Source of the DNA: DASTBU01 sp035711845
Lineage (GTDB): Bacteria > Acidobacteriota > Vicinamibacteria > Vicinamibacterales > 2-12-FULL-66-21
NCBI GenBank assembly: GCA_035711845.1
Contig: DASTBU010000054.1
Location: 1-64,000 of the forward strand
Reading direction: 5' to 3'
DNA: 64,000 bases
The notes below the pieces were generated by a model. It saw only the letters and a list, made by a program, of their open reading frames with translations, was not told the origin of the DNA and did not search any database. How positions within the stretch are numbered: position 1 is the stretch's first letter; each line of letters opens with the position of its first letter. This document shows positions 16,732 to 24,923 of this stretch, one piece after another. The position numbers and the translations under genes are program-made.

Positions 16732-18891
16732 CTACCGAGCGAGCTGCCCGAGGGCGAACGCCGCCATTTGTCGAACCTCGGCGTTCGCATCCTTCAGCGC
16801 GCCCGTGAGGGCATCGATTGCGCGTGGATCGCCGATCTGGCCGAGCGCGAACGCCACCTGGGCCCTGACGTCCGCGTCCGAATCCTTCATCGCGATGACC
16901 AGCGCCTCGACCGCCGACCGATTTCTCAGTTGCCCGAGGCCGAATGCGGCGTGGTGCCGCACGTCGGCGTTGCTGTCCTTGAGTGCCGAGATGAGCGGAA
17001 CGGCGGCTCGCGCATCGCGCATCTGTCCCAGTGCAAACGCCGCCATCTCCCGGACGTCAGGAGAGCTGTCCTGGAGCGCTGCCGCGAGGGCGTCGAGGTG
17101 CGCTGGATCGCGAAGCTGCCCGAGGGCGAACGCGGCCTGCTCCCGTACGCTGGCGCTTTCGTCCTTCAACCCGCGAGCGAGCGGCGCGGCACTCCTCGTG
17201 TCCCCAAGCCGGCCCAGCGCCAGGATCGCCTGTTCGCGGACCGACGCGCTCTGGTCGTCGAGGGCCCTGGCCAGCGCTTCGAGGGACCGGAGATCGCCAA
17301 GCTCGCCCAGCCCCATGGCAGCCAGCTCCCGGATGTCCTCGGATGCATCGCCCAGCGCCGCGATGAGCGGCTCGTAGACTTGCGGGTCCCGGAGGTGAAT
17401 GAGCGCACCGAGCGCCGCCTCTCGAACCTCCACGTCGATGTCCTTCAATGCGGTGGCCAGCGCCGCAATCGTCCGTGGATCGACCGTGCGCTTCCCGGCC
17501 GCTGTCGAGCGTTGATCGCCGACGTCCTGGATTGCGCCGAGGACGCCATCGATCACTCCACCGACAACGCCCTCGAGCACTCCCTCGACTATGGCCGTCG
17601 CGGTCTCGTGAGCCTGGTGTTCGACCGCCAACTCCCGGTCCAGGTCTGTCTCTCTGGCCTTGCGATCGGCCGGAACAGCGCTCGGGGCGGTCTGCAGCCT
17701 GGACGGCGGCGTTGGCGCCGGTTCGGGAGCCTGCGACAGCAGCACATGCGACAGGTGGAACGTCTGTGCCTCGTCCCCACGCTCTACGTAGGCCCAGGGC
17801 TGGAGCGTCGCGAGCGGCATCACCGCGCAGGCTGCGACTGTGACGGCTGCGGTCCTGCGGCCGCGGGACAGACCCGAGCGCGGCCTTTCCGGATCGAGGA
17901 TCGCGAGCAAACGCCCCTCGAGCTGCGTCCGGTGGGCCATCGCAAGCGTTGCTCCCGCCAGCATCGAGGGAAACCTCCCGCCGCGCATCGACCGGGCGAC
18001 ATCGAGCAACTGGTCGGCGTAGTCCGAGCCCCGGGTCCCCGCGGCAAGCACCAGGTCGTCGCAGGCGCGCTCGCGCTCTGCCCGGATCCGCCGCGCGGCG
18101 ATCCATGCCAGCGGGTTGAACCAGTGCACGGCGCACGCGATCTGCGCCAGCGCGTGCGTGAGGCAATCCCGACGCTTCACGTGCGCGAGCTCGTGCAACA
18201 GCACGATGCGCAGTCGAGCCGTAGGCCAGGTGTCCGCGTCCGACGGCATGACCACGCCGGGACGCCAGAGCCCCCAGGCCATCGGCATGGTCGCCGTCTG
18301 ACTGCGGAAGAACGTCACCTTGCTGCAGACCCCGAGGCCCTGCGCGAGTGCGCCCGCCATCGCCAGCCATGGGGCCTCCGTGACGCGCTCGATCCGTCGC
18401 GTCATCCACTGCACGGCAACGATTCCCAGTAGGAGGCGTCCGAGGATCGCGATCGTCCCGGCGAGCCAGACAATCAGCACCACGCCTGCGGGGCTCATGC
18501 GATCGGAGTTCGATTGCCGGAATTGCGGGGCCGTCGTCTCGGCGGTCGAGTTCCGAGCATCCGCCTCCCGCCCCGTGGCGATCGGCGCCGGATACGCGCG
18601 CGCTCCGGTCAGGAGCGGTGCGGGCGACGTCCTCGCCGGTGCGATCTGCGGCGACGGGATCGTCACAACCGGCAGCTCCCATCTCGGAAGCGCGATCGAC
18701 AGGACCGGCAGAACGAGGGCGCCCACCATGCCCAGTGTCCACACAGCGTGGCGCGTGGCCGCCGCGGCGCGGTGCAACAGCATCGCCGTGAGCCCCGTGC
18801 AGCCGAGCAGCACGGTCGCTCTGACGATGACGTCCGAAGCGGGCAGCGCAAGCGTGGTGATCGCCGGGATCTCCGAGAAGGGCAAATTCAT
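16732..18891 (-). CDS. BlaR1-type M56 metallopeptidase fused to HEAT repeats
   Basis: 719 residues. The N-terminal part has membrane helices (about 20-70 and 133-162), then the M56 zinc motif HELAH at 233-237 with ERACDDLVL downstream (about 273-281) as the third ligand region, then a further helix near 346-366. Instead of the penicillin-binding sensor of BlaR1, residues 470-719 form about eight near-identical 31-residue HEAT repeats (pattern DxxxxVRexAafALGqlrD). In BlaR1 systems the protease inactivates the BlaI repressor after a signal; here the HEAT array would probably act as a protein-binding sensor. Adjacent to blaI with a 3-base gap. Confidence 0.88.
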   Translation of the reverse strand: MNLPFSEIPAITTLALPASDVIVRATVLLGCTGLTAMLLHRAAAATRHAVWTLGMVGALVLPVLSIALPRWELPVVTIPSPQIAPARTSPAPLLTGARAYPAPIATGREADARNSTAETTAPQFRQSNSDRMSPAGVVLIVWLAGTIAILGRLLLGIVAVQWMTRRIERVTEAPWLAMAGALAQGLGVCSKVTFFRSQTATMPMAWGLWRPGVVMPSDADTWPTARLRIVLLHELAHVKRRDCLTHALAQIACAVHWFNPLAWIAARRIRAERERACDDLVLAAGTRGSDYADQLLDVARSMRGGRFPSMLAGATLAMAHRTQLEGRLLAILDPERPRSGLSRGRRTAAVTVAACAVMPLATLQPWAYVERGDEAQTFHLSHVLLSQAPEPAPTPPSRLQTAPSAVPADRKARETDLDRELAVEHQAHETATAIVEGVLEGVVGGVIDGVLGAIQDVGDQRSTAAGKRTVDPRTIAALATALKDIDVEVREAALGALIHLRDPQVYEPLIAALGDASEDIRELAAMGLGELGDLRSLEALARALDDQSASVREQAILALGRLGDTRSAAPLARGLKDESASVREQAAFALGQLRDPAHLDALAAALQDSSPDVREMAAFALGQMRDARAAVPLISALKDSNADVRHHAAFGLGQLRNRSAVEALVIAMKDSDADVRAQVAFALGQIGDPRAIDALTGALKDANAEVRQMAAFALGQLAR
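16735..17475. repeat. 93-bp coding repeat (HEAT array)
   Basis: The eight HEAT repeats are encoded by 93-base units whose DNA is also similar, for example recurring GCCCGAGGGCGAACGC-like blocks. This suggests recent unit duplication or gene conversion. Confidence 0.7.
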
Positions 18892-18894
18892 GAT

Positions 18895-19281
18895 CTACGC
18901 TCCGCTCCGGCGGGCCTGCTCGATCAGCCGGGCCAGGCGATCGAGCTCGGCATCCGAGAGCTTGGCAGTCGAGTCGTCCAGAAGCGCCGAGATCGCCTGC
19001 TCAGCCGAGCCGTTGAAGAAGGTCCGCAGCATGTGACGCATGGCCGACCGCTTGGCGCTGTCGCGCGCCACGGTCGGCAGGTATACGTAACGCGGTCCAT
19101 CCTGTTCGTGGCGGATATGGCCTTTTTCTTCGAGAATCCGCAGCATCGCGCGGACGGCCGAATAGCTGGGCGGATCGGGCAGCGTGGCTTGGACCTCGGC
19201 GGCCGTGGCACGCCCGCGCGTGTAAAGGATGTCAATTATCTGACGTTCTCGACGGCTGAGTTCCTGGTGTGGGGCCTTCAT
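18895..19281 (-). CDS. BlaI/MecI/CopY family transcriptional repressor
   Basis: 128 residues. The winged-helix domain (about 6-80) begins LSRRERQIIDILY, with the recognition helix in YSAVRAMLRILEEKGHI. The C-terminal dimerisation helices (FFNGSAEQAISALLDDS and AELDRLARLIEQAR) are typical of the family. Members repress their own operon and are cleaved on activation of the partner M56 protease. It is first in an apparent operon with the M56-HEAT and short HEAT genes. Two palindromes upstream are the likely operator. Confidence 0.92.
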   Translation of the reverse strand: MKAPHQELSRRERQIIDILYTRGRATAAEVQATLPDPPSYSAVRAMLRILEEKGHIRHEQDGPRYVYLPTVARDSAKRSAMRHMLRTFFNGSAEQAISALLDDSTAKLSDAELDRLARLIEQARRSGA

Positions 19282-19326
19282 TCGTGTCTTCGATATGGAC
19301 GTTAGACGAAGGAGCGGGAAAAAGGA

Positions 19327-19342
19327 TGCTAGGAAAATAGCA
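19327..19342. promoter_or_regulatory. Candidate BlaI operator 1
   Basis: TGCTAGGAAAATAGCA is a palindrome with perfect 5-base arms and a 6-base centre. It lies in the 141-base divergent region between blaI and the dehydrogenase gene. The match to a repressor site is inferred from symmetry and position. Confidence 0.65.
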
Positions 19343-19346
19343 CGAC

Positions 19347-19360
19347 GCTAAATTTTTAGC
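19347..19360. promoter_or_regulatory. Candidate BlaI operator 2
   Basis: GCTAAATTTTTAGC has the same GCTA-N6-TAGC plan as operator 1. The centres are 19 bases apart, close to two helical turns, so two repressor dimers would sit on the same DNA face. Confidence 0.65.
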
Positions 19361-19422
19361 ATTCGGAGAAGACGGTCGAGCTTCTGGGCTCAGCCGCACG
19401 CCTGCGAAGTAACATCTGTTGG

Positions 19423-20556
19423 ATGCGCTACCTCACGATTCTCCTCGGCATACTCGTCCTCGGTGGCCAAAGCCCCTCTCCCGGGCCGGCGCAGAGCCTC
19501 CCGCTCGAGAAGATCAAGCTTCCGCCGGGGTTCGCGATCGACGTCTATGCGACCGGCGTCGAGAACGCGCGGCAAATGGCGCTCGGCGACAACGGAACGC
19601 TGTTCGTCGGCAGCCAGCAGGCGGGGCGCGTCCACGCCGTTGTCGATCGCGGCCAGGACAACAAGGCGGACCAGGTCTATACCATCGCTCAGGGGCTCTC
19701 GATGCCGAGCGGCGTCGCCTTCCGTAACGGCTCACTCTATGTGGCCGAAGTCAGCCGCGTGACGCGCTACGACAACATCGAGTCGAGCCTCGACAAGCCT
19801 CCGGCGCCGGTCGTCGTCAACGACACGTTCCCCAAGGATCGGCATCATGGCTGGAAGTTCATAGCCTTCGGTCCCGATGGATTGCTGTATGTGCCGGTTG
19901 GGGCGCCGTGTAACATCTGCGAGCCGACCGCACCTATCTATGCCTCGCTGACGCGCATGAAGCCCGACGGCAGCGGGCGCGAGATCTTCGCGAGCGGCAT
20001 CAGGAACACCGTCGGGTTCGACTGGCATCCGATTACCCGGGAACTCTGGTTCACCGACAACGGACGCGACGCGCTCGGCGACGACGTGCCGCCCGATGAA
20101 TTGAACAACGCGCCGAAGGCCGGGATGCATTTCGGGTTCCCGTATTGCCACGGTGGCGACATTCCCGATCCCAAGTTCGTCGAGCGCCCGTGCAGCGACT
20201 TCCAGCCGCCAGCGCAGAAGCTTGGGGCGCACGTGGCCGCCATCGGCATGCGCTTCTACACCGGCCAGATGTTTCCCGCCGAATACCGCGACCAGATCTT
20301 CATCGCCGAGCATGGATCCTGGAACCGCTCGCAGCCGCAGGGCTACCGGGTGTCGGTGGTGAAGATCGACGGCAACAACAAGGTGGTCAGTTACACGCCG
20401 TTCGCGGAAGGATGGCTGGAGTCGGGCGCCCGCGGTCGCGGTGGCGTGGGCCCGAATTGGGGCCGTCCGGCCGACGTCCTGGTGATGCCCGACGGCGCGC
20501 TGCTGGTCGCAGATGACGCGCGCGGTGTGATCTATCGAATCAGCTACAAGAAGTAA
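19423..20556 (+). CDS. PQQ-dependent sugar dehydrogenase / sorbosone dehydrogenase-like protein
   Basis: 377 residues with a signal peptide (MRYLTILLGILVLGG) and hence periplasmic. The rest is a six-bladed beta-propeller of the soluble glucose/sorbosone dehydrogenase family. LPPGFAIDVYATGVENARQMALG opens the first blade, and GLLYVPVGAPCNIC, SGIRNTVGFDWHP and IAEHGSWNRS match the family core, including the active-site His region. The likely role is PQQ-dependent oxidation of a sugar or aldose. It is divergent from blaI and shares the regulatory region with it, so it may be under BlaI control. Confidence 0.88.
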   Translation: MRYLTILLGILVLGGQSPSPGPAQSLPLEKIKLPPGFAIDVYATGVENARQMALGDNGTLFVGSQQAGRVHAVVDRGQDNKADQVYTIAQGLSMPSGVAFRNGSLYVAEVSRVTRYDNIESSLDKPPAPVVVNDTFPKDRHHGWKFIAFGPDGLLYVPVGAPCNICEPTAPIYASLTRMKPDGSGREIFASGIRNTVGFDWHPITRELWFTDNGRDALGDDVPPDELNNAPKAGMHFGFPYCHGGDIPDPKFVERPCSDFQPPAQKLGAHVAAIGMRFYTGQMFPAEYRDQIFIAEHGSWNRSQPQGYRVSVVKIDGNNKVVSYTPFAEGWLESGARGRGGVGPNWGRPADVLVMPDGALLVADDARGVIYRISYKK

Positions 20557-20574
20557 TCGGAATCGCGCCGGCGG

Positions 20575-23244
20575 CTATTCACCTCTCAGGGCGGTGGCCG
20601 GCGCGATCCGCATGGCCCTCCTGGCTGGGACGTAGCTCGCCACGATCACGGTGATCAGCGTCAGTATGAGTACCCCGCTGAACGCGATTGGATCGGTCGG
20701 GCTGATTCCGAAGAGCATCCCCTCGAGAAGCCGCGTCAAGGCCAGCGCCGCGATGATGCCGATCACCATGCCGATCGCCGCGAGGATCGTGCCCCTGCCC
20801 ACCACCAGCCTCAAGACATCCGTCGCCTCGGCGCCGAGCGCCAGTCGAATGCCGAACTCCCGCGTGCGCTCGGCAACGAGATAGGAAATCAGCCCGTAGA
20901 TTCCGAGCGCGGCCAGCACCAGCGCCGCCCCGCTGAAAACCCCGATCAGCGTGAGGCTGAATCGCCGGCCGGCCAGCGTGCTGTCGAGCGCCTCATCGAC
21001 CGTGCGGATCTCGAGCGGTGCCTGGGCGTCGAGCTCCCGCACGGCCTCACGTGCGGCTGTGGCGACGACGCCGGGCGACAGCGTCCGCGCCACGAGGCTG
21101 AAACGAGACACGTAACGCTGCCGGTAGTGTCCGTAGAAGATCGGCTCGGGCGGGGCCTCGGTGGATTCCTCTCGAACATCGCCCACGACGCCGACGATGC
21201 GAAATCCGCGGAGGTCGCCATCCATGTTTCCAAACTGCACGAAGCGGCCGATGGGATCCCGATCCGGCCAGTTCGCCCTGGCGAGCGATTCGCTGATCAC
21301 GGCTACGTGCGGGGCGCCGGGGCCGTCGCTTTCCTCGAAGAGGCGCCCTCGCAGGAGCGGAATGCCCAAGGACGAGAAGTAGCCCGCGCTGGCGATGCGA
21401 TAGGACGCGTAGCCCGCACGGCTCTTCGCCTCCTCGCCCAACCTCTTGACGTCCTCGAAGCTCTGAATCTCGTCCGCCCGTGTCATCTCGATGAACTGGC
21501 CGTCGCTGAAATAGCCCGGCCCGATCGGAAACTCGTCGATGAGCCCGGCATCCTCGACGCCGGGCAGCGCCCCCAGGCGCTCGATGAGCTGCTGTTGAAG
21601 GTTGGCGCGGCGCGCACGTGTCGCCGTGTCGCCACCGTACGGCCAGGTGAGGTCGAGGATCAGAACGCCCTCGGTACGGAAACCCGGATCCACAGCGAGC
21701 AACCGGATGAAGCTGCGGGCCAGCAGGCTTCCGCCGGCGAGAAGCACGGTCGTGAGCGCGACCTGTCCCACGACGAACGCCTGGCGCGCCCGCTCTCCGC
21801 GCGCGCGCGCCACCGTCCGCTGCCCGTCGCTGAGCGCTTCGCGGAGGTCGCGGTTCGTCGACCGCAGCGCGGTAACCAGCGCGAGCACTGCCGCGCTCGC
21901 GCCCGCCCCGACCAGGGCGAACGCGAGGGCCCGCAGATCCACACCCACGCCATCGATGCGCGGCACGTTCCCGGGCTGCAAGGCGAGCAGGACCTGCACG
22001 CCCAGGGCGGCGGCGAGGACTCCCGCAGTGCCGGCGGCCATCGAGAGAACGAGCGCCTCGGCGAGCAGCTGCCGTATCACACGCCACCGGCCCGCGCCGA
22101 TGGCCAACCGGACGGCCAGCTCGCGCTGCCTGGTCGCCGCGCGGGCGAGCTGCAGGTTCGACACGTTGAGGCACGCGATCACGAGCAGGAGCGCCGCGGC
22201 ACCCAGCAGCAGCAGGAGCGTGGGGCGCGCCGACGCTGTCAGCTGCTCGCGAAGCGGCACGGCGGCGGCGTCGAACATCCATGTCTCGTCGCCGTAGGCC
22301 GCCTTCAGTGCGCGCGACAATGCGCCGAGCTCAGTCCGAGCCGTGCGCAGATCGACGCCGTCGGCGAGCCGCGCCACCACCTGGAAATTGTGCGCGGTCC
22401 TCGAGCGCTGGGGCGGGAACTGCTCGCGCGGGACCCAGAAGTCGGTCCCCAGGGGGTAGTCGAACTCCGCCGGCATCACGCCGACGACCTGATGGAGGGC
22501 GCCGTCGATCTGAACGGTGAGATCGCCGAGCCGGCCGCCGCCCAGCCGATCCTGCCAGAAACCGTGACTGACGATCGCGACGGGGGCCGCGCCGACGCGG
22601 CGTTCGCTCTCGAGGAAGCCGCGCCCGACAACTGGCCGAGCTTCCATGACCTCAAAGAACTCCCGCGACACAGTCGCTCCGGGCGTCATCGTCTGCTCGC
22701 CCCCGGTCGAGACGGGGACGCGAACGAAGGCGGCGACTTCCGCCATTGCCTTGAAGCTTCGCGTGCCGGACTTCCAGTCCTCGAAGTTGGGCTCGGAAAC
22801 GTTCCCCCTGCTGCCCGTGCTCCCGACCTGGTACAGGCGGACGATGCGATCGGAATCGGGGTAGGGCAGCGGCTGAAGCAGAACACCGTCTACGACGCTG
22901 AACACAGCGGTCGCGGCGCCGATGCCCAGCGCGAGCGTGACGATGGCAATCGTCGCGAAGCCCGGCGCACGCCGCAGGACCCGCGCCCCGTAGCGGAGAT
23001 CGCGCGCAAAGTCTTCGAGCAGTGCCGGGCGGACTTCGTCGCGCACGCGCTCCCTTGCGCTTTCCGTTCCGCCGAACGCGACGGCGGCGCGGCGTTGCGC
23101 ATCCTGCGGGCTCATGCCGGCGCGAATGTTCTTCTCTGTCTGTTGATCGATGTGAAACCGGATTTCTTCGTCGAGGCGGCGCTCCATGGCATCCCGCCGG
23201 CCGAGGGAGCGGATGCGGCGCCAGATCTCTTTCATCGACTCCAT
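20575..23244 (-). CDS. ADOP-type ABC transporter permease (MacB/FtsX duplicated orphan permease)
   Basis: An 889-residue inner-membrane protein of the acidobacterial duplicated orphan permease type. An N-terminal segment (about 1-85) with EEIRFHIDQQTEKNIRAGMSPQDAQRRA precedes the first MacB_PCD-FtsX unit, whose first helix starts near ATIAIVTLALGIGAATAVFSVVDG. The second unit starts in the middle, and the C-terminal FtsX end shows SYLVAERTREFGIRLALGA and YVPARRAMRIAPATALRGE. There is no ATPase gene beside it, as usual for this family. It follows padR by 7 bases, so the pair is one operon. Confidence 0.93.
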   Translation of the reverse strand: MESMKEIWRRIRSLGRRDAMERRLDEEIRFHIDQQTEKNIRAGMSPQDAQRRAAVAFGGTESARERVRDEVRPALLEDFARDLRYGARVLRRAPGFATIAIVTLALGIGAATAVFSVVDGVLLQPLPYPDSDRIVRLYQVGSTGSRGNVSEPNFEDWKSGTRSFKAMAEVAAFVRVPVSTGGEQTMTPGATVSREFFEVMEARPVVGRGFLESERRVGAAPVAIVSHGFWQDRLGGGRLGDLTVQIDGALHQVVGVMPAEFDYPLGTDFWVPREQFPPQRSRTAHNFQVVARLADGVDLRTARTELGALSRALKAAYGDETWMFDAAAVPLREQLTASARPTLLLLLGAAALLLVIACLNVSNLQLARAATRQRELAVRLAIGAGRWRVIRQLLAEALVLSMAAGTAGVLAAALGVQVLLALQPGNVPRIDGVGVDLRALAFALVGAGASAAVLALVTALRSTNRDLREALSDGQRTVARARGERARQAFVVGQVALTTVLLAGGSLLARSFIRLLAVDPGFRTEGVLILDLTWPYGGDTATRARRANLQQQLIERLGALPGVEDAGLIDEFPIGPGYFSDGQFIEMTRADEIQSFEDVKRLGEEAKSRAGYASYRIASAGYFSSLGIPLLRGRLFEESDGPGAPHVAVISESLARANWPDRDPIGRFVQFGNMDGDLRGFRIVGVVGDVREESTEAPPEPIFYGHYRQRYVSRFSLVARTLSPGVVATAAREAVRELDAQAPLEIRTVDEALDSTLAGRRFSLTLIGVFSGAALVLAALGIYGLISYLVAERTREFGIRLALGAEATDVLRLVVGRGTILAAIGMVIGIIAALALTRLLEGMLFGISPTDPIAFSGVLILTLITVIVASYVPARRAMRIAPATALRGE

Positions 23245-23251
23245 GATGCCC

Positions 23252-23584
23252 TCAGTCGACGGTCGCGCCGAGCACCAGGTTGATGGCCCTCGACATGCGC
23301 TGCCACTGCGCGAGATCGCCGGTGAGGCGCTTCCGCCCTTCTCGCGTGAGCGAGTAGTAGCGGGCGCGCCGATTGTTCTCGGTCACATTCCACGCGGATC
23401 GAACGAAGCCCTGGCGTTCGAGCCGATAGAGCGCAGGATAGAGCGTGCCCTGACCGACCTGCAGCACGTTCTCGGACCATTGCTGGATCCGCTCGGTGAT
23501 GCCCCACCCGTGCATCGGCTCGAGTTGAAGCGCCCGGAGCACGAGCATGTCGAGCGTGCCCTGGAGAATCCCGTCTTTTTCCAC
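23252..23584 (-). CDS. PadR family transcriptional regulator
   Basis: 110 residues starting at GTG 23584 with AGGAAA about nine bases upstream. The PadR winged helix is clear: LQGTLDMLVLRALQLEPMHGWGI, then QGTLYPALYRLERQGFV and RRARYYSLTREGRKRL. Such regulators normally repress themselves and the adjacent permease gene. The target signal is unknown. Confidence 0.94.
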   Translation of the reverse strand: MEKDGILQGTLDMLVLRALQLEPMHGWGITERIQQWSENVLQVGQGTLYPALYRLERQGFVRSAWNVTENNRRARYYSLTREGRKRLTGDLAQWQRMSRAINLVLGATVD

Positions 23585-23592
23585 GGTGAGGT

Positions 23593-23637
23593 TTCCTTTC
23601 GATAGACGAAAGAAGGATGGATCCGGTTCCTTTCGAT
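23593..23637. promoter_or_regulatory. Candidate PadR operator region
   Basis: CTTTCG-ATAGA-CGAAAG at 23596-23612 is a perfect inverted repeat just upstream of padR. The 11-mer TTCCTTTCGAT occurs at 23593-23603 and again at 23627-23637. The arrangement suits an autoregulatory site; binding is inferred. Confidence 0.55.
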
Positions 23638-23698
23638 TGTCAAGAGGAAGCGCACTCGCTGGGGCGGGCCCGGCAGCCGCGTGGGGTACGATAGAGGT

Positions 23699-24109
23699 AT
23701 GGCAGAATCAGCGACTCCACCCCTGCCTCCCAACATCGTCACCGACGCAAAGACGGTCGCGGCGATGGTGAGGATTTATTGCCGCGACAAACATCCCGGC
23801 CGGGCGCAGACGCTCTGTGCTGCCTGTGCGGACCTGCTCGCCTATGCCGACGACCGCCTGGCGAAATGCCCGTTCGGCGACGAGAAGACGACCTGCCGCG
23901 ACTGCCCGATCCACTGCTACCGGCCGGCAGAGCGGACCGCGATGAAGGACGTCATGCGCTACGCCGGCCCGCGGATGCTGTGGGAGCATCCCATTCTGGC
24001 GATCCGGCACCTGTGGATGGAGCGAAAGGGCGCACCGCCGTGGCCGCCGGTCCGGAAGCGGTTCAAGGCTCTCAGGGGGGCAAAGGGTTCAGGGGGCTCA
24101 AACCCCTGA
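23699..24109 (+). CDS. Nitrous oxide-stimulated promoter family protein
   Basis: 136 residues from ATG 23699. Conserved cysteine-rich motifs of this family are YCRDKH, LCAACADLLAYADDRLAKCPFG and TTCRDCPIHCYRP, followed by MRYAGPRMLWEHPILAIRHL. The cysteines may bind metal. The family name comes from a gene near a nitrous-oxide-induced promoter; its biochemical role is not known. It converges on the next gene. Confidence 0.88.
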   Translation: MAESATPPLPPNIVTDAKTVAAMVRIYCRDKHPGRAQTLCAACADLLAYADDRLAKCPFGDEKTTCRDCPIHCYRPAERTAMKDVMRYAGPRMLWEHPILAIRHLWMERKGAPPWPPVRKRFKALRGAKGSGGSNP

Positions 24110-24113
24110 ACCC
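24085..24113. terminator. Bidirectional hairpin between convergent genes
   Basis: GGGTTCAGGGG (24085-24095) pairs perfectly with CCCCTGAACCC (24103-24113) around a 7-base loop. The 3' arm overlaps the upstream stop codon. Related GGTTCAAGG and TTGAACC fragments surround it. Confidence 0.65.
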
Positions 24114-24135
24114 GTTGAACCTTGACCCCTGGCTA

Positions 24136-24792
24136 TTACTTCTTGACTGTGCCCTTCCGTGTCACGTGCACTTCCGACGCATGCTTCATGTCGCCCATCT
24201 CGCGATAGTGCACCCGGACGCTGTCGCCGACGGCGACGAAGTCGGTGATGACCGTCACCTCGCCGGCTTCCTTCTTCTTTGCCGCGGCGGTTCCGAGTCC
24301 GGCTCCAATCACGTCGGTTCCCTTGTCGATCACGAACGTCATCTCGCCGGCGCTGGTCTTCACGGCCAATGACGTGCCGGTGACCGCCGTGACGGTCCCA
24401 TTCATGGTCTGTCTCTCAGGCTGTTTCTGCTCCGCCTCGGAGACGGAACCCTCGACCGGACCCGGCAGGACCCGAATGCTCGCCGCATGCATCCCCTGCT
24501 CGTGGTACCGAACTTCGACGCCCTGACCGACCTTCACGAGGCTCGGCAGATCCGGGCCCTTGCGTCCTTCGGCCTCCGCCGCGCGAGTCTGCGTCGAGGC
24601 GCCACGCGCGGTGACCTGCGTCTTTTCGTCGACCTTGAAGGTCATGACCTGATCCTTGACCTTGATGCTGAGCGAGGCCGGGGTAACGGCGGTGACAGTA
24701 CCCCGTGCCTCCCTGGTGTCTTGCGCTTCCACCGACGGCGGGACCGAGGCGAACAGGGCGCAACCCATGACGACGGCAAGCAGCGGCTTCAT
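24136..24792 (-). CDS. Exported protein with two related beta-rich repeats
   Basis: 218 residues from ATG 24792, beginning with a signal peptide (MKPLLAVVMGCALFASVPPSVEA). Two similar units follow: ARGTVTAVTPASLSIKVKDQ with MTFKVDEKTQV, and MNGTVTAVTGTSLAVKTSAG with MTFVIDKGTDV. A third, shorter unit near the end (VTVITDFVAVGDSVRVHY) resembles them. The pattern recalls DUF5666-type small beta domains. No enzymatic residues are evident. Probably periplasmic; function unknown. Confidence 0.72.
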   Translation of the reverse strand: MKPLLAVVMGCALFASVPPSVEAQDTREARGTVTAVTPASLSIKVKDQVMTFKVDEKTQVTARGASTQTRAAEAEGRKGPDLPSLVKVGQGVEVRYHEQGMHAASIRVLPGPVEGSVSEAEQKQPERQTMNGTVTAVTGTSLAVKTSAGEMTFVIDKGTDVIGAGLGTAAAKKKEAGEVTVITDFVAVGDSVRVHYREMGDMKHASEVHVTRKGTVKK

Positions 24793-24923
24793 AAACAGTG
24801 CTCCCTGGCCGGTAAGGCCAAAAAAGGCGGCGGCGACGTCCGCCGCCCCCTCGACGCGGGCGCCTCGAGGGCGCTCCACTCTAGCAGTTTGCCGGGAAGG
24901 ACTCCAGCGCCGGCGACTGAACG

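Noticed and set aside
16735..17475. Non-coding satellite or CRISPR
   Set aside because: The 93-base period is three times 31 and encodes HEAT repeats in frame.
21127..23283. 718-codon plus-strand frame
   Set aside because: Antisense shadow of the ADOP permease; low-complexity charged sequence.
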